Positions 12,591-24,853 of a stretch of DNA of 64,000 bases are shown in pieces (the stretch's first letter is position 1; the number at the start of each line of letters is the position of its first letter). Origin of the DNA: Porphyra umbilicalis (lineage: Eukaryota; Rhodophyta; Bangiophyceae; Bangiales; Bangiaceae); the NCBI GenBank assembly GCA_002049455.2, contig KV918904.1, positions 122,196 to 186,195 on the forward strand, given 5' to 3'. The position numbers and the translations under genes are program-made. The notes below the pieces were generated by a model. The model ran no database searches and was not told the DNA's origin. It saw only the letters and a program-made list of their open reading frames with translations.

Positions 12591-12915
12591 GCCGCACCAC
12601 GGCTGCCCGCCGCCCCACGGCTGCCCGCCGCCAGCCACCCCGCGGCCGCCCGCCGCCCCGCGGCTGCCGGCCGCCTCACGGATGCCCGCCGCCCCGCGGC
12701 TGCCCGCCGCCCCACGGCTGCCCGCCGCTCCGCGACTGCCCGCGGCTCCGCCACTCCCCGCCCACCTGCCGCTGCCCGCCGCCCCGCCGCTCCCCTCCCC
12801 CCCGCCGCTCCCCTCCCCCCTGCCGCTGGCCGCCGCCCCGCCGCTGGCCGCCGCCCCGCCGCTTCCCGCCGCCCCGCCGCTCCCCGCCTTCCCACCGCTC
12901 CCCTCCCCCTCGCTG
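12591..12915. repeat. 18-bp minisatellite, ~18 units
   Basis: Consecutive 18-bp units of the type GCCGCCCCGCGGCTGCCC drift into GCCGCCCCGCCGCTCCCC over about 325 bp. The unit is a multiple of three, so all frames stay open and read Pro/Ala-rich strings. No domain borders it, so I treat it as non-coding repeat. An 18-bp array with the shared core CCCCGCCGCTTCC occurs inside the kinase gene at 36.6 kb. Confidence 0.75.
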
Positions 12916-15059
12916 CCCTCGCGGGCGGTTGGCGGCGGCCGGAGGCGGCACCTCTTTTGGGGGGTGGTCGGCGACGGTGGCGACCGGCGGCCGCTGCTGG
13001 CGGGAGGAGCGGCCGGAGGGGAGGGAGATCGGTCACACCGGTTGGCGTCAGGGTGGGCTGTCGTCCAGGGGGCTGAACGGGCTTGGTTCCTGGGGCCGGG
13101 ACATTGCTGGGGTGGGCGGGCGGTCGGTGAGGGAGGCGGCTGGTGGCCGGCGGTGGGGGTGGTCAGTGGAGGGGGTGGCCGGCGGCGGGGGTGGCCGGCG
13201 GCGGGGGTCGTCGGCGGTGGGGTCGATTGGATGCGTGTCTGGGGGACACATAGCGACTTCCAGGGATACCACAGAGTTGTCTGGCTGCGTGCTACCTCTA
13301 TGGGCGACTCGTAGGCACGAAACTAGGGTTCTGACTTGTATGGAGGCACACTACGCTCAGTGGGGATTCTACGACCGTGCTGGTGTGGTTTCTTAGGGTC
13401 CGTTAAGAGTACTTGATGTAGCAAAGCCAACGCACACAGAATGTTGGCCAGCAGATAGGCAGGGCACCGTGAGGAGGTAGCGGCATATCGGGTCCCTGTG
13501 AAGTTGAAGGGGCGAAAATCGTAGGAAGGAAGCGTCTGTACGCTTAGCGACTCGCTTTTTCGTTCCCAGGACCCTTCAAAGCACCACGTACAAGTCTCTT
13601 TAGAATAATGGTGTTGTGGTCAAGTTCCGCCTGGACATGTCGTTCGCTCCTCCCTATTGTACCGGATGGAAGCATGTAACATGGCGATGACCAGACTATA
13701 CGGACCCCGACCAAAGCTGCACAAAATAGGTACAGGGTACTGTAGGAGATGTGCTGTGCTGTTTTTTTCGCAAGAAAACATGCAGAACTGCTGTAGGCAG
13801 CAAGAGAAGCGCAGAGCGCATCCCACTGGATTAAACAGTGTCAGAGAAAACACGTAATTCACTGGACTGAGCAGTGTCTGTGCCGATCTGCCAACTCGAC
13901 TGTATCTGAAACACTGTCAGAAGGTGGCCATTCACACTGCGAGGTGGTATGATTATATCTCTACTCTCGACTGCTGTTTTCCTCCACTGCCGCTGCCTCC
14001 CCCCACTGCCGCTGCTTTCTCCCAGTGCATCAGCCTCCCTCCACAGCCGCTGCCTCCCTCCACCGCCGCTGCCTCCCCACATCGCTGCTGCGCCCCCCCA
14101 TACCCGTTGCGTCCCCCGATTCCTGCGGCCTTCCCCCGTTCCTACTGCGTCCCCTCTTCGCTGCTGCCCTTAGTCACAGGTTCTGGCCCTCCCAACCAGG
14201 GCTCCGAACCCTGCAACTGCTACCCATTCCTCCCACTAGTGCTGCCCCCACCTTCACTGGTCCTGCGCTCCCCCCATCCGTGCTACCCCCCCTCCTACCC
14301 GAGCTGCCCCCCGCCCCCGACTGGTACTGCCCACCCAGACGGGTGCTGCCCCCCTCTCACCCGAGCTGCCCCCCCCCCACTGGTACTGCCCACCCCTACC
14401 GGTCGGCGCAGCCACAGCGGCGACCGTAGTCACGGAATGGTGTGGCAAGGACACCTGGGTCAGGAACGGGAGGGAGGCGGCAGGCCCCATCAGCGGCGGT
14501 GGTCGCCCACTCCTGGAAGGGACGACGAGCAACGACAGCAGCGTCCGGCGGCGGTGGTGGTGGCTCGTGCATGTGCGGGGCGGCGAGCGGCGACGGTCGT
14601 GCATGGCCGTCATGCATGGAGCGGCAGCGTCGATGGACCATCCCTGTCAAATGCCCAGCCCAACGGAATCAACGGCTGCGTATCGAGTAAAATGATATTG
14701 GCCCCGTTTCAAAGTAGCGAAATCTCAGGGGATAGTAAGTCTCCAGGAAATACACTACAGGATTTATTATCCATTCGCATCCCCCATTCCACCCCCCCAA
14801 ACGCCAACCCTCCATGGCGGCAAATCGCCGCTGAGCCAAGGCTGGCTTTATCTCGCCTCGTACCCAGGGCATGTGGGAACTGATTTGCACCGATTGACCG
14901 CTCGAAGGCGGTGCACGGCTGTCTGCCGACGCACCGCATCGTCCCACCTCCAGCCAAAACAGCAGCCTCGTCGCAGTGCAGGGCAGTGATGGGCGCCGGT
15001 AGAGGCGTTGTGTTGCGGAGTACAGCCATACCCACCCCGCCACCGCCGTCGGGGCAATC
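12916..15059. other. Low-complexity spacer
   Basis: GGT/GGC-rich DNA to about 13.3 kb is followed by AT-richer DNA to about 13.97 kb, then pyrimidine-rich repeats. I see no gene. Confidence 0.45.
13972..14420. repeat. CT-rich degenerate tandem repeats
   Basis: Units of about 20-35 bp built on CCGCTGCCTCCCTCC lie in the first part. In the last part a 63-bp period is visible: ACCCGAGCTGCCCCCC starts near 14,297 and again near 14,360, each time followed by ACTGGTACTGCCCACCC. Confidence 0.6.
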
Positions 15060-17690
15060 ATGGCCACGATTGCCTCTGATGAGCCCTCTTCCACCTCCCT
15101 CTCCAGGGCGGCAGCCGGGGACGACGACGGCAGCGGCTCCTCTTCGTCCGCGGCGCCCTGCGGACTTCCACTCACGCCCCAGTATTCTTGGCGCCCACCA
15201 ACAGGATGTACATGGGCGTCAGTCCCTGATGGCAACAAGAGGAGCCCAATGTACTCTTACTTTGTCGTCCAGTACGATAGTGCCGGGGTCATGGGCTCGC
15301 GACCCTACTTCTGCATCCACAAGGACCACAAAGGCCGTCCAACGGGCCGCGTGGTGCACGCAAATGGCGTGACTAATTTGCGGCGGCACTTGAAAGATCA
15401 CTACGACATCGTTGTTGGATCCCTCAGAGAGGTAGCCACCGCGCGCACACCGTCGTAACGACGTACGTCCGCCCTCGCTCGTCAGCTGGTCGAAGGGGGA
15501 AGTCAAAGTCTCTAGCGAGCGTGTTAGGCTACCTTTCCCCTCGTCACGCCCCTCTTTTACCGGCACTGCTCGCACCTGCCCCCAGCGCGCCAGCCCCCGC
15601 CGGCGCACACAGCTCCCCGTTAGGGCACCCCCGTACCCCCGCACGCTCTCCCCACGTGCTCCCCCGCGCTCCCGCGCCTGGTCCGACGCACGCCCTCCCC
15701 ACGTGCTCCCCCCCGCGCCGTCGCACACGAGCCGGCTCATCCCGTGCCCGCGTGCCCGTGCGCCACGTAGTGCCGTCATGGCGGCAGCCGCCAGGGGGCT
15801 TCCCCCCCCCAGTGGCTCAAATCCGACCCGGTCGTGTCGTGTCAGCCAGCCAATGAATCGCCGGGATCTCATTTCTTGGACCATCCGTGTCCAATCGATT
15901 GGCTTGCCTTTGTAAGCCACGATTGCCGGGGCAGAGGCAAACCCACTGGGGCATGCCCCAAAGGGGCAAGGCGTGACGCCAGACCGCGCGCCGCCTCCCC
16001 CGCGCCGCAGTGCGGCGCGCTTGTCTCCGTGCCTCCACGCGGCGAGTCCCCTTGGCCGCCCCCGCGCGCCGCAGCCCCAGCCGCGTCCCCACGCGGCCTC
16101 TCCCCGCGTGCCACTGAATTGATCATGCCGTGTCACGCGGGGCTCCGCCGCACATATGCCAAAGCAGCAGTCGTTGCGGGCGTCGAGACCTCAACGTCAG
16201 GTGTGGTCGGCCGCGGGCTGGCCTCCCCATCCCCGCCTGGCGTGCGGCCGCCGTCCGGGCCTGGCGCCAACAATCCTTGATGAGAAGCGGCCGCCGATGG
16301 GTGCTGCACATTCCTCCCATGGACTCGCAGGTGCCGCTCCGCAAGGCGATGAAGGTGGCCAGGCGGGTGTACGGGCGGGGGCGGGAAGCATCATCTCGTA
16401 CTTCCGGGCTTCGCCCGAGCCCTATACGTTGAACCACTCTACGCAGCGGGCATTTGTCAAGAAGCAAGTGGACATGATCACTTTTACTCTAAGTCCCCAG
16501 TCACTAGTTGCGGACCCGGCCTACGTGGCGATGGTTGCCATTTCAAACCCCCACTTGTCCACTCTGTCGAGATCTACCCGTTCCCCAGCTACATCTACTC
16601 GCTTCCGGGAGCTGTAGGGCGACGAGAGGGCGACCTTAAGCGGCGTCACCATATGCTACGTCAACACGGACATGTGGACGTCCCTGGAAAATGAGCCGTT
16701 CGGATCACTTGTGGTATCGTACCTTGACCAAGCTTGGGTACTGCGGTCCCGTGTGTTGTGCTGCGTCGTCGTCAACGGCCGCCACACGGCGTCTGCCACT
16801 GCTGCCTTCTTGCTGCGGGTGGCCCGCGAGCTTGACATTAATGACAAGGTTGGGGATTGTGCGCACGGATGGAGCGGGTAACTGCGTGGGCGTCAGCCGC
16901 GTCCTCGGAGAGGCTGCGCGGGGTGTCGACCATCCGGGCGGCTTTGACACTGGTAGAGCCAGATTCGTGGCGCCGACGGGCGACGCACGCGGAATCAGGC
17001 ACGTGGACGTAGTGGGCGGCGCGGAGCATGCGGAAGCGGGGGGTGCCGCAGGGCAAGCGGACCCGCCCGGCAGCGCAACCGGGGCGGCCACCGAGTCGGA
17101 TGAGGAGGAAGGAGGAGACGGGGCAGACCTGGAGGACGTTGGATTTGACGGTGGTGATGTTGTATTTCCGACGGACGCTGCCTCGGGCGGAACAACTTAC
17201 ACATCGGAACAGGAAGAGGCTCGGGGGAATGTCGTTTGTGCGGAAAAGCCGGGGGCCCTCCGCGATGGCCGGGAGTCGGCAGGCGGGCGTCGCGGTGCCG
17301 CGTTCTTTTGGCAGCACGCTCGCTGTGCCACGCACTCTGTTCAACTCTCGGTGCGAGCTGGCCTCGCCGTCCCTTGTGTACTCTACGGGGCATACTTAAG
17401 AACGTGCGACTCGTGTCCAAGCTCTGCCGCACGAGCACAAACTTTAAGGAGGAGCTGAGACTGTCGGTCGAGAGCCAGGAGGCCCGCATGGCCACTGCAG
17501 AGGTGCGTGAGCTCGTCCCGGCATCCGAACTCGTTTCCCGTCTCATTATCGACTGTCCGACACGGTGGGGCTCGACGTTGACCATGCTTCGCCGCTTTGT
17601 GCGGGTCGGGCCGGCCGTACCCCCGGCACTCTTGTCGTCCTACTTCTACACCGCTGTGCCGGGCTCCAAGAAGCGCGTGCAGTGCCCCAA
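15060..17690 (+). pseudogene. Broken hAT-family transposase with BED-like N-terminus
   Basis: The first frame (15,060-15,458) ends in a BED-like module: YFCIHKDHKG, then GVTNLRRHLKDHY, the TNLxxHL...H signature seen in hAT proteins. About 1 kb downstream the catalytic part appears in pieces. It begins with ITFTLSPQSLVADP (16,474 on), then an in-frame TAG at 16,615-16,617, then YVNTDMWTS (first catalytic Asp and Trp) and VVVNGRHTASATAAFL. A frameshift near 16,860 leads to VRTDGAGN (second Asp). CATHSVQLSV follows near 17,326, and after another shift RLIIDCPTRWGSTLTMLRRF (about 17,540), matching the hAT RWxS..ML block. The C-terminal dimerisation block is not seen. One stop and at least two frameshifts make this a dead copy. 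Ends and target duplication were not found. Confidence 0.72.
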
Positions 17691-18457
17691 CACTGGCCAT
17701 GCGCGTGAGGTGCCCCGTCGGACGCCCCACGGCTCGTGGCGCCGGCGCCACCAGCCGCGCCACCATAGCCCATCCCATGGAGGGCGACGCCATCCGACGA
17801 GGGCGAGTCGACTAGCGGGCGAGCGGCCGCCGCTTCGCTGTCACCGCCATGTTGATGCTCATCGGGCGTCCCCTCGGACGCCCCACGTGGGGGGTCGCCA
17901 GCGCCGCCAACCATCCCATTGTTGCCCACCATGTCGAGGGCGTCGCCGTCCGACAGCGGCGAGTCGACCAGCGGATGAGCGGCTGCTGCTGCACGATCGC
18001 CGCCTCGTCGGAGCGCATCGGCCGCTCCATTGGGAGCCCCGCGGGGTGGGGAGCCGGCTCCGTCCGCGGCTTCTCCTTCGGCTGCCTTTCCGGGGGCGCC
18101 GCCGTCCGACGTCGGTGCGACCACGGGCAACCGAGCGGTCGCCGCGGCACAGGCACCGCCACGGTGGTGCACATCAGACGACCCGCCGTGCACGCTAGAG
18201 GGAAGACGGGGTTCAACTTCAGCTTCCGACTGCAGCCGCGTGCAAGGCGGTGCTTCAATCATTCCGAAAGGACTCAGATGAAGAGAAAGGGGGAACGCCG
18301 GGGCAGGGGCCAACACGGGGAGGCCAACTCGAGCAGCGTACAGCATAAGAAGGCCGTGGCTGCCTCGTGTGCCGCGATCACAAGTTTGGAAGTTAGAGGG
18401 GGTGGCGCCTTCAGCATCGGCAGCTACACCCTCCATATCCTCTGTGAAAGTCACCAA
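17546..18457 (-). CDS. Hypothetical protein with three 52-residue repeats
   Basis: An open frame of 303 codons on the strand opposite the hAT remnant. Residues about 95-250 are three consecutive repeats of exactly 52 residues (156 bp; about 18,175-18,020, 18,019-17,864 and 17,863-17,708). Their frame is GG(D)...A-A-x-PLVDSP-SDG...GGAG..xRGA, for example HPLVDSPLSDGDALD beside RPLVDSPSSDGVALH. I recognise no domain. The repeat period is a multiple of three and no repeat contains a stop, which favours coding, but GC-rich DNA makes this weak evidence. The lower end overlaps the hAT fragment in antisense, so only the repeat-bearing part may matter. It could also be transposon-internal repeat DNA. 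Confidence 0.3.
   Translation of the reverse strand: MVTFTEDMEGVAADAEGATPSNFQTCDRGTRGSHGLLMLYAARVGLPVLAPAPAFPLSLHLSPFGMIEAPPCTRLQSEAEVEPRLPSSVHGGSSDVHHRGGACAAATARLPVVAPTSDGGAPGKAAEGEAADGAGSPPRGAPNGAADALRRGGDRAAAAAHPLVDSPLSDGDALDMVGNNGMVGGAGDPPRGASEGTPDEHQHGGDSEAAAARPLVDSPSSDGVALHGMGYGGAAGGAGATSRGASDGAPHAHGQCWGTARASWSPAQRCRSRTTRVPGVRPARPAQSGEAWSTSSPTVSDSR
17708..18175. repeat. 156-bp tandem repeat, 3 units
   Basis: Three units of 156 bp share GACGCCCT/GGACGCCCC-type stretches and the GAGTCGACTAGCGG/GAGTCGACCAGCGG core (plus strand about 17,805 and 17,960). They are diverged at DNA level but aligned without gaps when translated on the minus strand. Confidence 0.65.
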
Positions 18458-21400
18458 ACCACCAAGAAGAGATGAACGTCAACCAGGAAAACACGCACGA
18501 CAATGATACTGCCGTCAGACCCGATTGCCCAGCAGTGCACTGTGAGTCAAAGAACAAAAAACAGGGAGTCGGAGAGCAGTGGTCCCAGTGCGCGCTTCTG
18601 CAGTCAAGATAACCACAGAGTGATGGCAACATACAGAGCACCGTCATGTTGTGGAGGGTTGCAGCGCTACTCCTGCGCGGTCCGCGCGGCAGTGCACGGT
18701 AGAGCACAGCGCGGACAAGGGAGCGTACGCTGCACGAGAGAGCAGCGGGGCGAATGGCGAAGCGACGAACTGCCGACCGGTGTGCGCGCTCGTCCATCAT
18801 GAAGGAAGCGAATCGACGAAGCCTGTCGGATAGAATACAGTCCCAGTGAACATGTCCGTTTTTCACAGTCCAAACGGGGCCTGACTGGCTGGGCCTTGCT
18901 CGAATTTCATTGATTTCGGGGGGTCTGGGCGGGGTTGCTATTCCACGAATGGAATCGCCGAGCTGCACTACAGTACCGCACCCATGTGTCACATGTCCGT
19001 TCTCATGCCAGGCGTTTCTTGATGGAGTTGTCGTACTTCATACCTTCCAGTGACAGCAAACACCCATGTATTGATTATCCTATCTATTGCGCACTCAACC
19101 TCTGGACCAGAGTCGTGCGGCCCCCCCCCCCAGCGCTTAACCACGCCATCCACACCCCACTACCTCCCCCTCCTCTGCTTCTGCTTGCACCCATCACAGC
19201 CGCCTGCTACCACCGCCGTCGCTTTCTCTCGTTGCACCTGCTACCCGGCCGCCGCTGCTGCCAACCCTCCTCCCCCCCTGCAGCTGGCTGCCGCCGCCCC
19301 CCCCTACTCTCCTCCGACCAGAATGCATTGGGTAGTGGCCAGTGTGCACAGGTCACCAAAACGGCAGTGGCGGCGGTGGGGAGGAGGGTGCGGGGGGGGG
19401 GCGCCGGCCATGGGGCGAGGGGCACTAAAACGTGGCCGCTGCCCAACACGAGCAGGAGGAACGATATAAACACAGACGGTGCCGTGGAGGGCGGAAGGAA
19501 GGGAAAAAAGAAAGATACAGGGCAAGGTGCGGAAAGTGGGGCCGAAGTCGGGGGAAGAAAAGCAAAGACGGCGAAGTTGTCGGCGGAGTGGGTGGGCGGG
19601 GGGGGGGGAGTCGGGATGGGCGACCGGTGGGAGCGTACAAGGAGAGAGGGGATGTTCCGCGAGGGTGGTAGTAGTGATTGAGTGCAATGCACGGATACGG
19701 GCGTACAGAGAGGGGGCGGACAGGTGGAGATGGGGTTTTCAGGACGAAAGGCCCAGGGTGGTGCGCTTGGCCAAGGAGGGTCGCTGTGTCGAGGAGTCCT
19801 CGAGTCCCCAGGAGCGCTTGTGCCGGCAACAGAGATGGATCAGACGCCCCCGCAATCTGATACATGATTAGTCCAACGTCTCCGGGGGGTCTTCTTGTGG
19901 AACAGATCCACGCCCTGATTGGATTCACTCAAGTTGACTGATTTAATTAGCTCCGCATGCTCGCCTGTTTTTTTTGTCAGCAGCCACAGCTGTTGCCCTG
20001 CTGGACCAATCAGACCAATGACGCTCTTGTGTCATTGAATGCCCCCTCCTGACCAGTGCCGCTGCCAACGAGCCCCCCCCCTCTTCGTGGCCTATTCATC
20101 GCTTCACCTTGCATCAGGCATGATGCCCACCCAGTCCCGCATACTTTCGCCCTCCGACTCCCCCGCCGACCGACTCCACCTCCCATGTTTTGTTTTCAAG
20201 AAGTCCCATCTTTCTTGTCGCTCCTTCCTTCTTCTCCCCCTCCTCTTGCTGTCGCCGTTCATTTTTCCCCCCTCTCCCTCCCCCCCTTGTCCGCCTCTAC
20301 GTTCGCCGCACCGCACCCATCCTCTGCTTCTATGGTTTCCTCCGCTCCCCCCTCTCACCCGGTGGCGGACGCAAGCCTGCCGGACAGTAGCTACAGGACG
20401 AAGCGGGACGATGGGGACGTCCAGATAGAGGTACCGTACATGCTAGTTGTAGGGGGGGGGGGTACCGGGGAGGCGGGGGGTAGCAGGGAGAAGGACCTGT
20501 GGACGGAAGAGGATAGGGACAGGGTGTCGGCATGACGATAGGTACTCCTGAAGGTGCAGTATTCCCAAACATGCATAGCTGAGATTGTGTCCAGATTAAG
20601 TACACTAGAGGAATTCCACAGGTCTGCTGACACTAGGCCGTAGGGGTGAATAGAGAAGGCCACAAGGTGGGGTCCGACCCCTCTCTAATGGGCCGGAAAC
20701 GATGACGATCGCCGTGGCTCGAAATCCATCCGACATGCTTCGTCGACACACTCCCTTGGTCTCGGCCATCGCTCGTGCGTGCCCGCCAAACACCGATACC
20801 GCGGAACAGCAGCGGAGGCGGGACGCAGCGTTTTGTCCCCGATTCCTTAAAACTGAGAACTGCCAGATTTGAACACGCCCACCAACGGTTCGTAGAACTG
20901 TCGCACATTGATCATGGGATCGAAATATGCGCACTTTTTGTTGATCTTGCAGACAGTGCCCGCAGTAGAGTTCAAAAGAGCTCCAAGACTGTCTGCACCG
21001 ATACTCAGTGGGAATCACCTTCACACCAGCACCTGCAGATTCGGTAATTGTCCGACGAAGTTGCTGCCAAATGCTCATGAAGGATCATTCCGATTCGCTT
21101 TTTCTGATCGTTCTGCGTATCGTGCTGAGAACTGTCCTAAAGCTGGAGTAACATCATCCTGGGGATCGTGCTCAGGACTGTCCTGGCGTCGGAGTACAAT
21201 CATCCTGGGGATCGTCGTCATAGATCGAGTGAACGAATGCGCAAGATTGATGTAGATTCTTGCCTCAAGGACTCGATCGTAGATGATAGCCTGGACTATT
21301 TCGAGTGACGTCGTGAGGAGGGTCTGCCGAAACCGATCAGAGAGAAAGACCTGCCCATGGGGCGTTGCTCCTGGTCCACGAAACGTGTGCAGAGGGAGCC

Positions 21401-23056
21401 TCAATACGACTTGGTTCTCGTGCAACCGACACGCTGTTGCCCGGCGCACAGGGGATGGGAACTGGGTGAACATGCGTCGGCTCGCACATTGAGCATATCG
21501 TCAAGTCCCGGACGCACCCAGTCCCCATTTATAAATGATTGGTTCTCCATCCCATGCAGTAAATTCGTTCTCAGCTCAGAGCATTGTTAACAATGAGATG
21601 CTATCCCCACATTCAAGCCACGTTGCACAACGTGTCCCATTAAGCACCTGAAGTCCGACGTAACACCACTTTTTAGACGAAGAAGCCCTTTTTTTGTTCG
21701 GGCCATGGAAATCGAACTACCTACTTGATTCTGGCTTCCGCTGAACAAGAATAGCTGTGCGGCCAGCGCTTTTCTATTTCGAGTCGGAATAGCTTTTAGG
21801 ATAGCCGAGGCTATCTCACGGGGGCCTCTGATTGGCCCATGTGATGGATCAACGACCCGTTTCACAGCAAATAGTAGCACGTGGCTGCAACGTGTGCGCC
21901 ACGTCTGCAAGATTGACTGCCAGTTTCTTCTGGGCAGAGGTGGTGGGAACGTCCGCAAGAGCTGTCGTGCATTGCAATGGTCCTACAGTAACGTCCTTCT
22001 AGGCGTGGTCGTCATCAAGCGCTGCGCATTTTGACCTGTTTCTTTGTCCGTCTGCCGACGAGCGTTCTCTGCGCCTTCGTTATGGTTGATACGGCTGCTC
22101 ACCACAGTTGTCATCTGCCGCTGCAGTGAATCAAGTCCTGGCAGAAAATATCGTCTTGATCGCGCCAAGAAAGGACGTGGTGTAAGGAAACCTGCGGGTA
22201 CTTAGGCTCATGACAGCACAGCAGCCAACCGCTGACGTACATGTGGCTGTCTAAGGACGCGGACTTGGTTCTAGAATGGAATAGCCGATAGCGATAGCCT
22301 GAGTTGTTGGCAATGCTCTCAGTGGCAAAGTCGTTCCCATTCGTCCCATCACACTACGTCCAGAACTCGCAAACCCCCGGGTCAATGCATGTCAGATGCA
22401 CTCGCACCAGAACACACAGTCGCATGCGTGATATGTCCGATTGTACGATAGGCACTGGCCTGACCGGACGGGGTGTCAAAAGGTTTGCGATCACGCTGTT
22501 ATCGGAACAGACGGACAATTTGCTTGCGAAAGGGGCAGTCAGACCATTAGTTGAACACGTCCTCACTTTCTTATTTGAAGGACAGTCCCCAAGATGATCT
22601 GTGGGTCAGGATGACACTGCTTCTGGAACGATCCCAGAATCAGACCCGAAGTTGTTCCGTAGAACGAGTCCAGAAACTGTAGTGATGAACTGCCCAATCA
22701 CAGAGGTATCTCGAGAATCAGGCAATCTGAAGTGTAGGATATTCGCCGATCCACGGAACTGTTGTGCACATGATCCTCCGAATCATGCTGAGGCCATCTC
22801 ACAGGAGCTTTGCATGGCTATCTCAAGACATTCTTTCGCGTCTACTCGTTATAGTTTTACAAGCCGGACATTATAGACCTATCCTGGCGATGAAAAACCG
22901 ACCCGCAGTGGAGCGCAGCTGTCGCATCACCGTGTGTCTTCTGGGATGTATCCTGCCAACTACTCTAAAAAAATCGTTGCACTTTTCCAGGCATCGCCTT
23001 AAGTAAGCGAAATGTGCAATATCGACTTATATTCAAGCATTTGGCAGCACGGATCA
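18458..23056. other. 4.6-kb spacer, AT-richer, no gene recognised
   Basis: Only short or low-complexity frames occur. G-rich patches lie at 19.4-19.7 kb and 20.4-20.5 kb. A diverged tandem of about 60 bp (CATCCTGGGGATCGT twice) lies at 21,150-21,215. Much of this is probably old transposon debris, but I cannot assign it. Confidence 0.45.
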
Positions 23057-23076
23057 TTCAGAATAAAGTTGGCATG

Positions 23077-23172
23077 TCGGTACATTTGGTCGATAAACGA
23101 AATCGGTAAGGGTCGGTATCCCGATCGATAATCGGTATTAGCCAAGCGCTCAACGGTCGGTACATGTCGGTA
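23077..23172. repeat. CGGTA-rich tract, left
   Basis: TCGGTA occurs six times in about 95 bp, with CCCGATCGATAATCGG in the middle. Clustered short motifs next to a terminus are typical of subterminal transposase-binding repeats; that role is an inference. Confidence 0.6.
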
Positions 23173-23897
23173 TGGTACTTATAGTAGTATTTAAGAACGG
23201 AAGGAACGCGACCGATGCCACACAACGAGCGAGGCATGTGAGGGCAATCTCAACAACGTCGGCCCCATCTCATGTTCGTTACACGTCGTGCCACGAAGCA
23301 GAAACGTGTCTCTTTATTAAGGAAATGGGGCCACTGGGCTTTTCTGTCAACGCGATCGACCCCATTCTGGTCTTCAAAGGTCATGATGGAATCCTGGAAG
23401 TACGAATCAACTCCCAAGCGCAGAAATGGGGCGGGCGCTGGACCTGCCCCATTCGTGAAGCAAAATGGGGCTGGTCCGGTGCCGGCCCCAATGTGTTCTG
23501 CGTTCTCATTGGTAGAGTCAAACCAAATGTATATCGTCATATATCGGTTTAGGGCGCATCGTGTGTTGGAAGGATCTTGATCAGTTTTGGAAAATAATGG
23601 CGCGGATGTCCACTTTATTACGATGAGGACCGCCCTCGGCATTCGAGAGCGGACCAACAGTTTTAGTCGATTGCAGCTGGGTGACGGAGCAGTCGGTTGG
23701 TGTCGCGTAATCGGATTCTATCGCGGGGTGCAGCGCGTGCCGCGTCGGATGGGATCGGACATGTCCCTCAGAAAAGCGTACAGTGAGGCTCTCGCTCGCC
23801 TCGTGACCCCCGATCTGGCCTCTGGAGTGCCTGTTGGTGGCGGGACGATGGATGGTTCAGGTGGTGCCATCACCTCCCTGTGGTCGCTTGGGTGCGG

Positions 23898-24345
23898 CAG
23901 GGCGGCCAACACTGTTGCAGAGCCTCAGAGGGTGGGGGGGGAGGGGGGCTGAGCGAGATCGTGTGGGCGGCCTGGCCCCACACGCACACAGATATTTGCA
24001 GGTGGCGGGCCGCCCGACACTGCTTCAGAGCCGCTGGAGGGCGGGGGGAGGGGTCGGACTGGATCGAGCGTTGCTCCCGGCCCGACACGCACACAGCGAT
24101 TTGCAGGCTTTAGGCGGTCCGCCACCGCACACAGAACGGTTTCAGAGGAGGGGGCGGGGGTGGGCGACGGCCTCGGTCGTCTCCCGGCGCCCGCCCGCCG
24201 CATTTGGGGGGGCTGGTGGTCCGCCACCGCCCACCGCGCCCCCGCACAGGGGGTGCGGGGGTCGATCCAGGACCAGGTGGTACCTGGTTGGCTCCCTCCA
24301 AGTGTTTGCGGGGCAGGAGGTGGTCCACCACTGCGCACAGTGCCT
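23898..24345. repeat. ~100-bp degenerate tandem repeats, 5 units
   Basis: Five blocks begin near 23,898, 24,007, 24,115, 24,215 and 24,311 with GGCGGCCAACACTG, GGCCGCCCGACACTG, GGTCCGCCACCGCAC, GGTCCGCCACCGCCC and GGTCCACCACTGCGC. Each ends in a G run; the first ones are preceded by CACACAG(A/C)GATTTGCAGG-like sequence. They lie between the left end and the transposase. Confidence 0.6.
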
Positions 24346-24853
24346 ATTGAGAGGGGGGGGGACTCGGTCTGTCGCTGTGGCCTGCGCCAGGCGTCGCCCG
24401 ACCGTTCACTGCCCGAACCATCGACGTCGCGCCCATCACTGTGACGCGCGCCGCGATCACCCCCATCGTCCCCGGCCATCACACCCATCCTTACCCCCGC
24501 TCTATTCTATCGCCCTGTTCTTCCTCCACGACGTACCCGCTGCGGCGGCACCTGCCCTGTCCTCGGTTTGAGGCGCACGATCCGCGCACGCACCCCAACT
24601 TGTGTGCTACCCCTCTATTTTTTCATCCCCATCCTCCTGTTCCGAGCTCCACTACGACCTGCGCGCATTGGTCCGTCCCCCGCCCCCTGCGCTGCCGACC
24701 CGTGATTGAGTGGCATTGGCGCCCACGACACGTCTGGCCGTGTCCGGCGCCACCGACCGCGGCGGCTGCCGCCAATCGCTACCGCGGGCGTTTCCACTCG
24801 TCCCCCACCTCCTGCGCTGACCACCCGCCCTAGGAACCCTCTGCTGAGCACTC

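Noticed and set aside
12591-12915. CRISPR-like array
   Set aside because: The units are contiguous 18-mers without unique spacers, in a eukaryotic context; this is a minisatellite.
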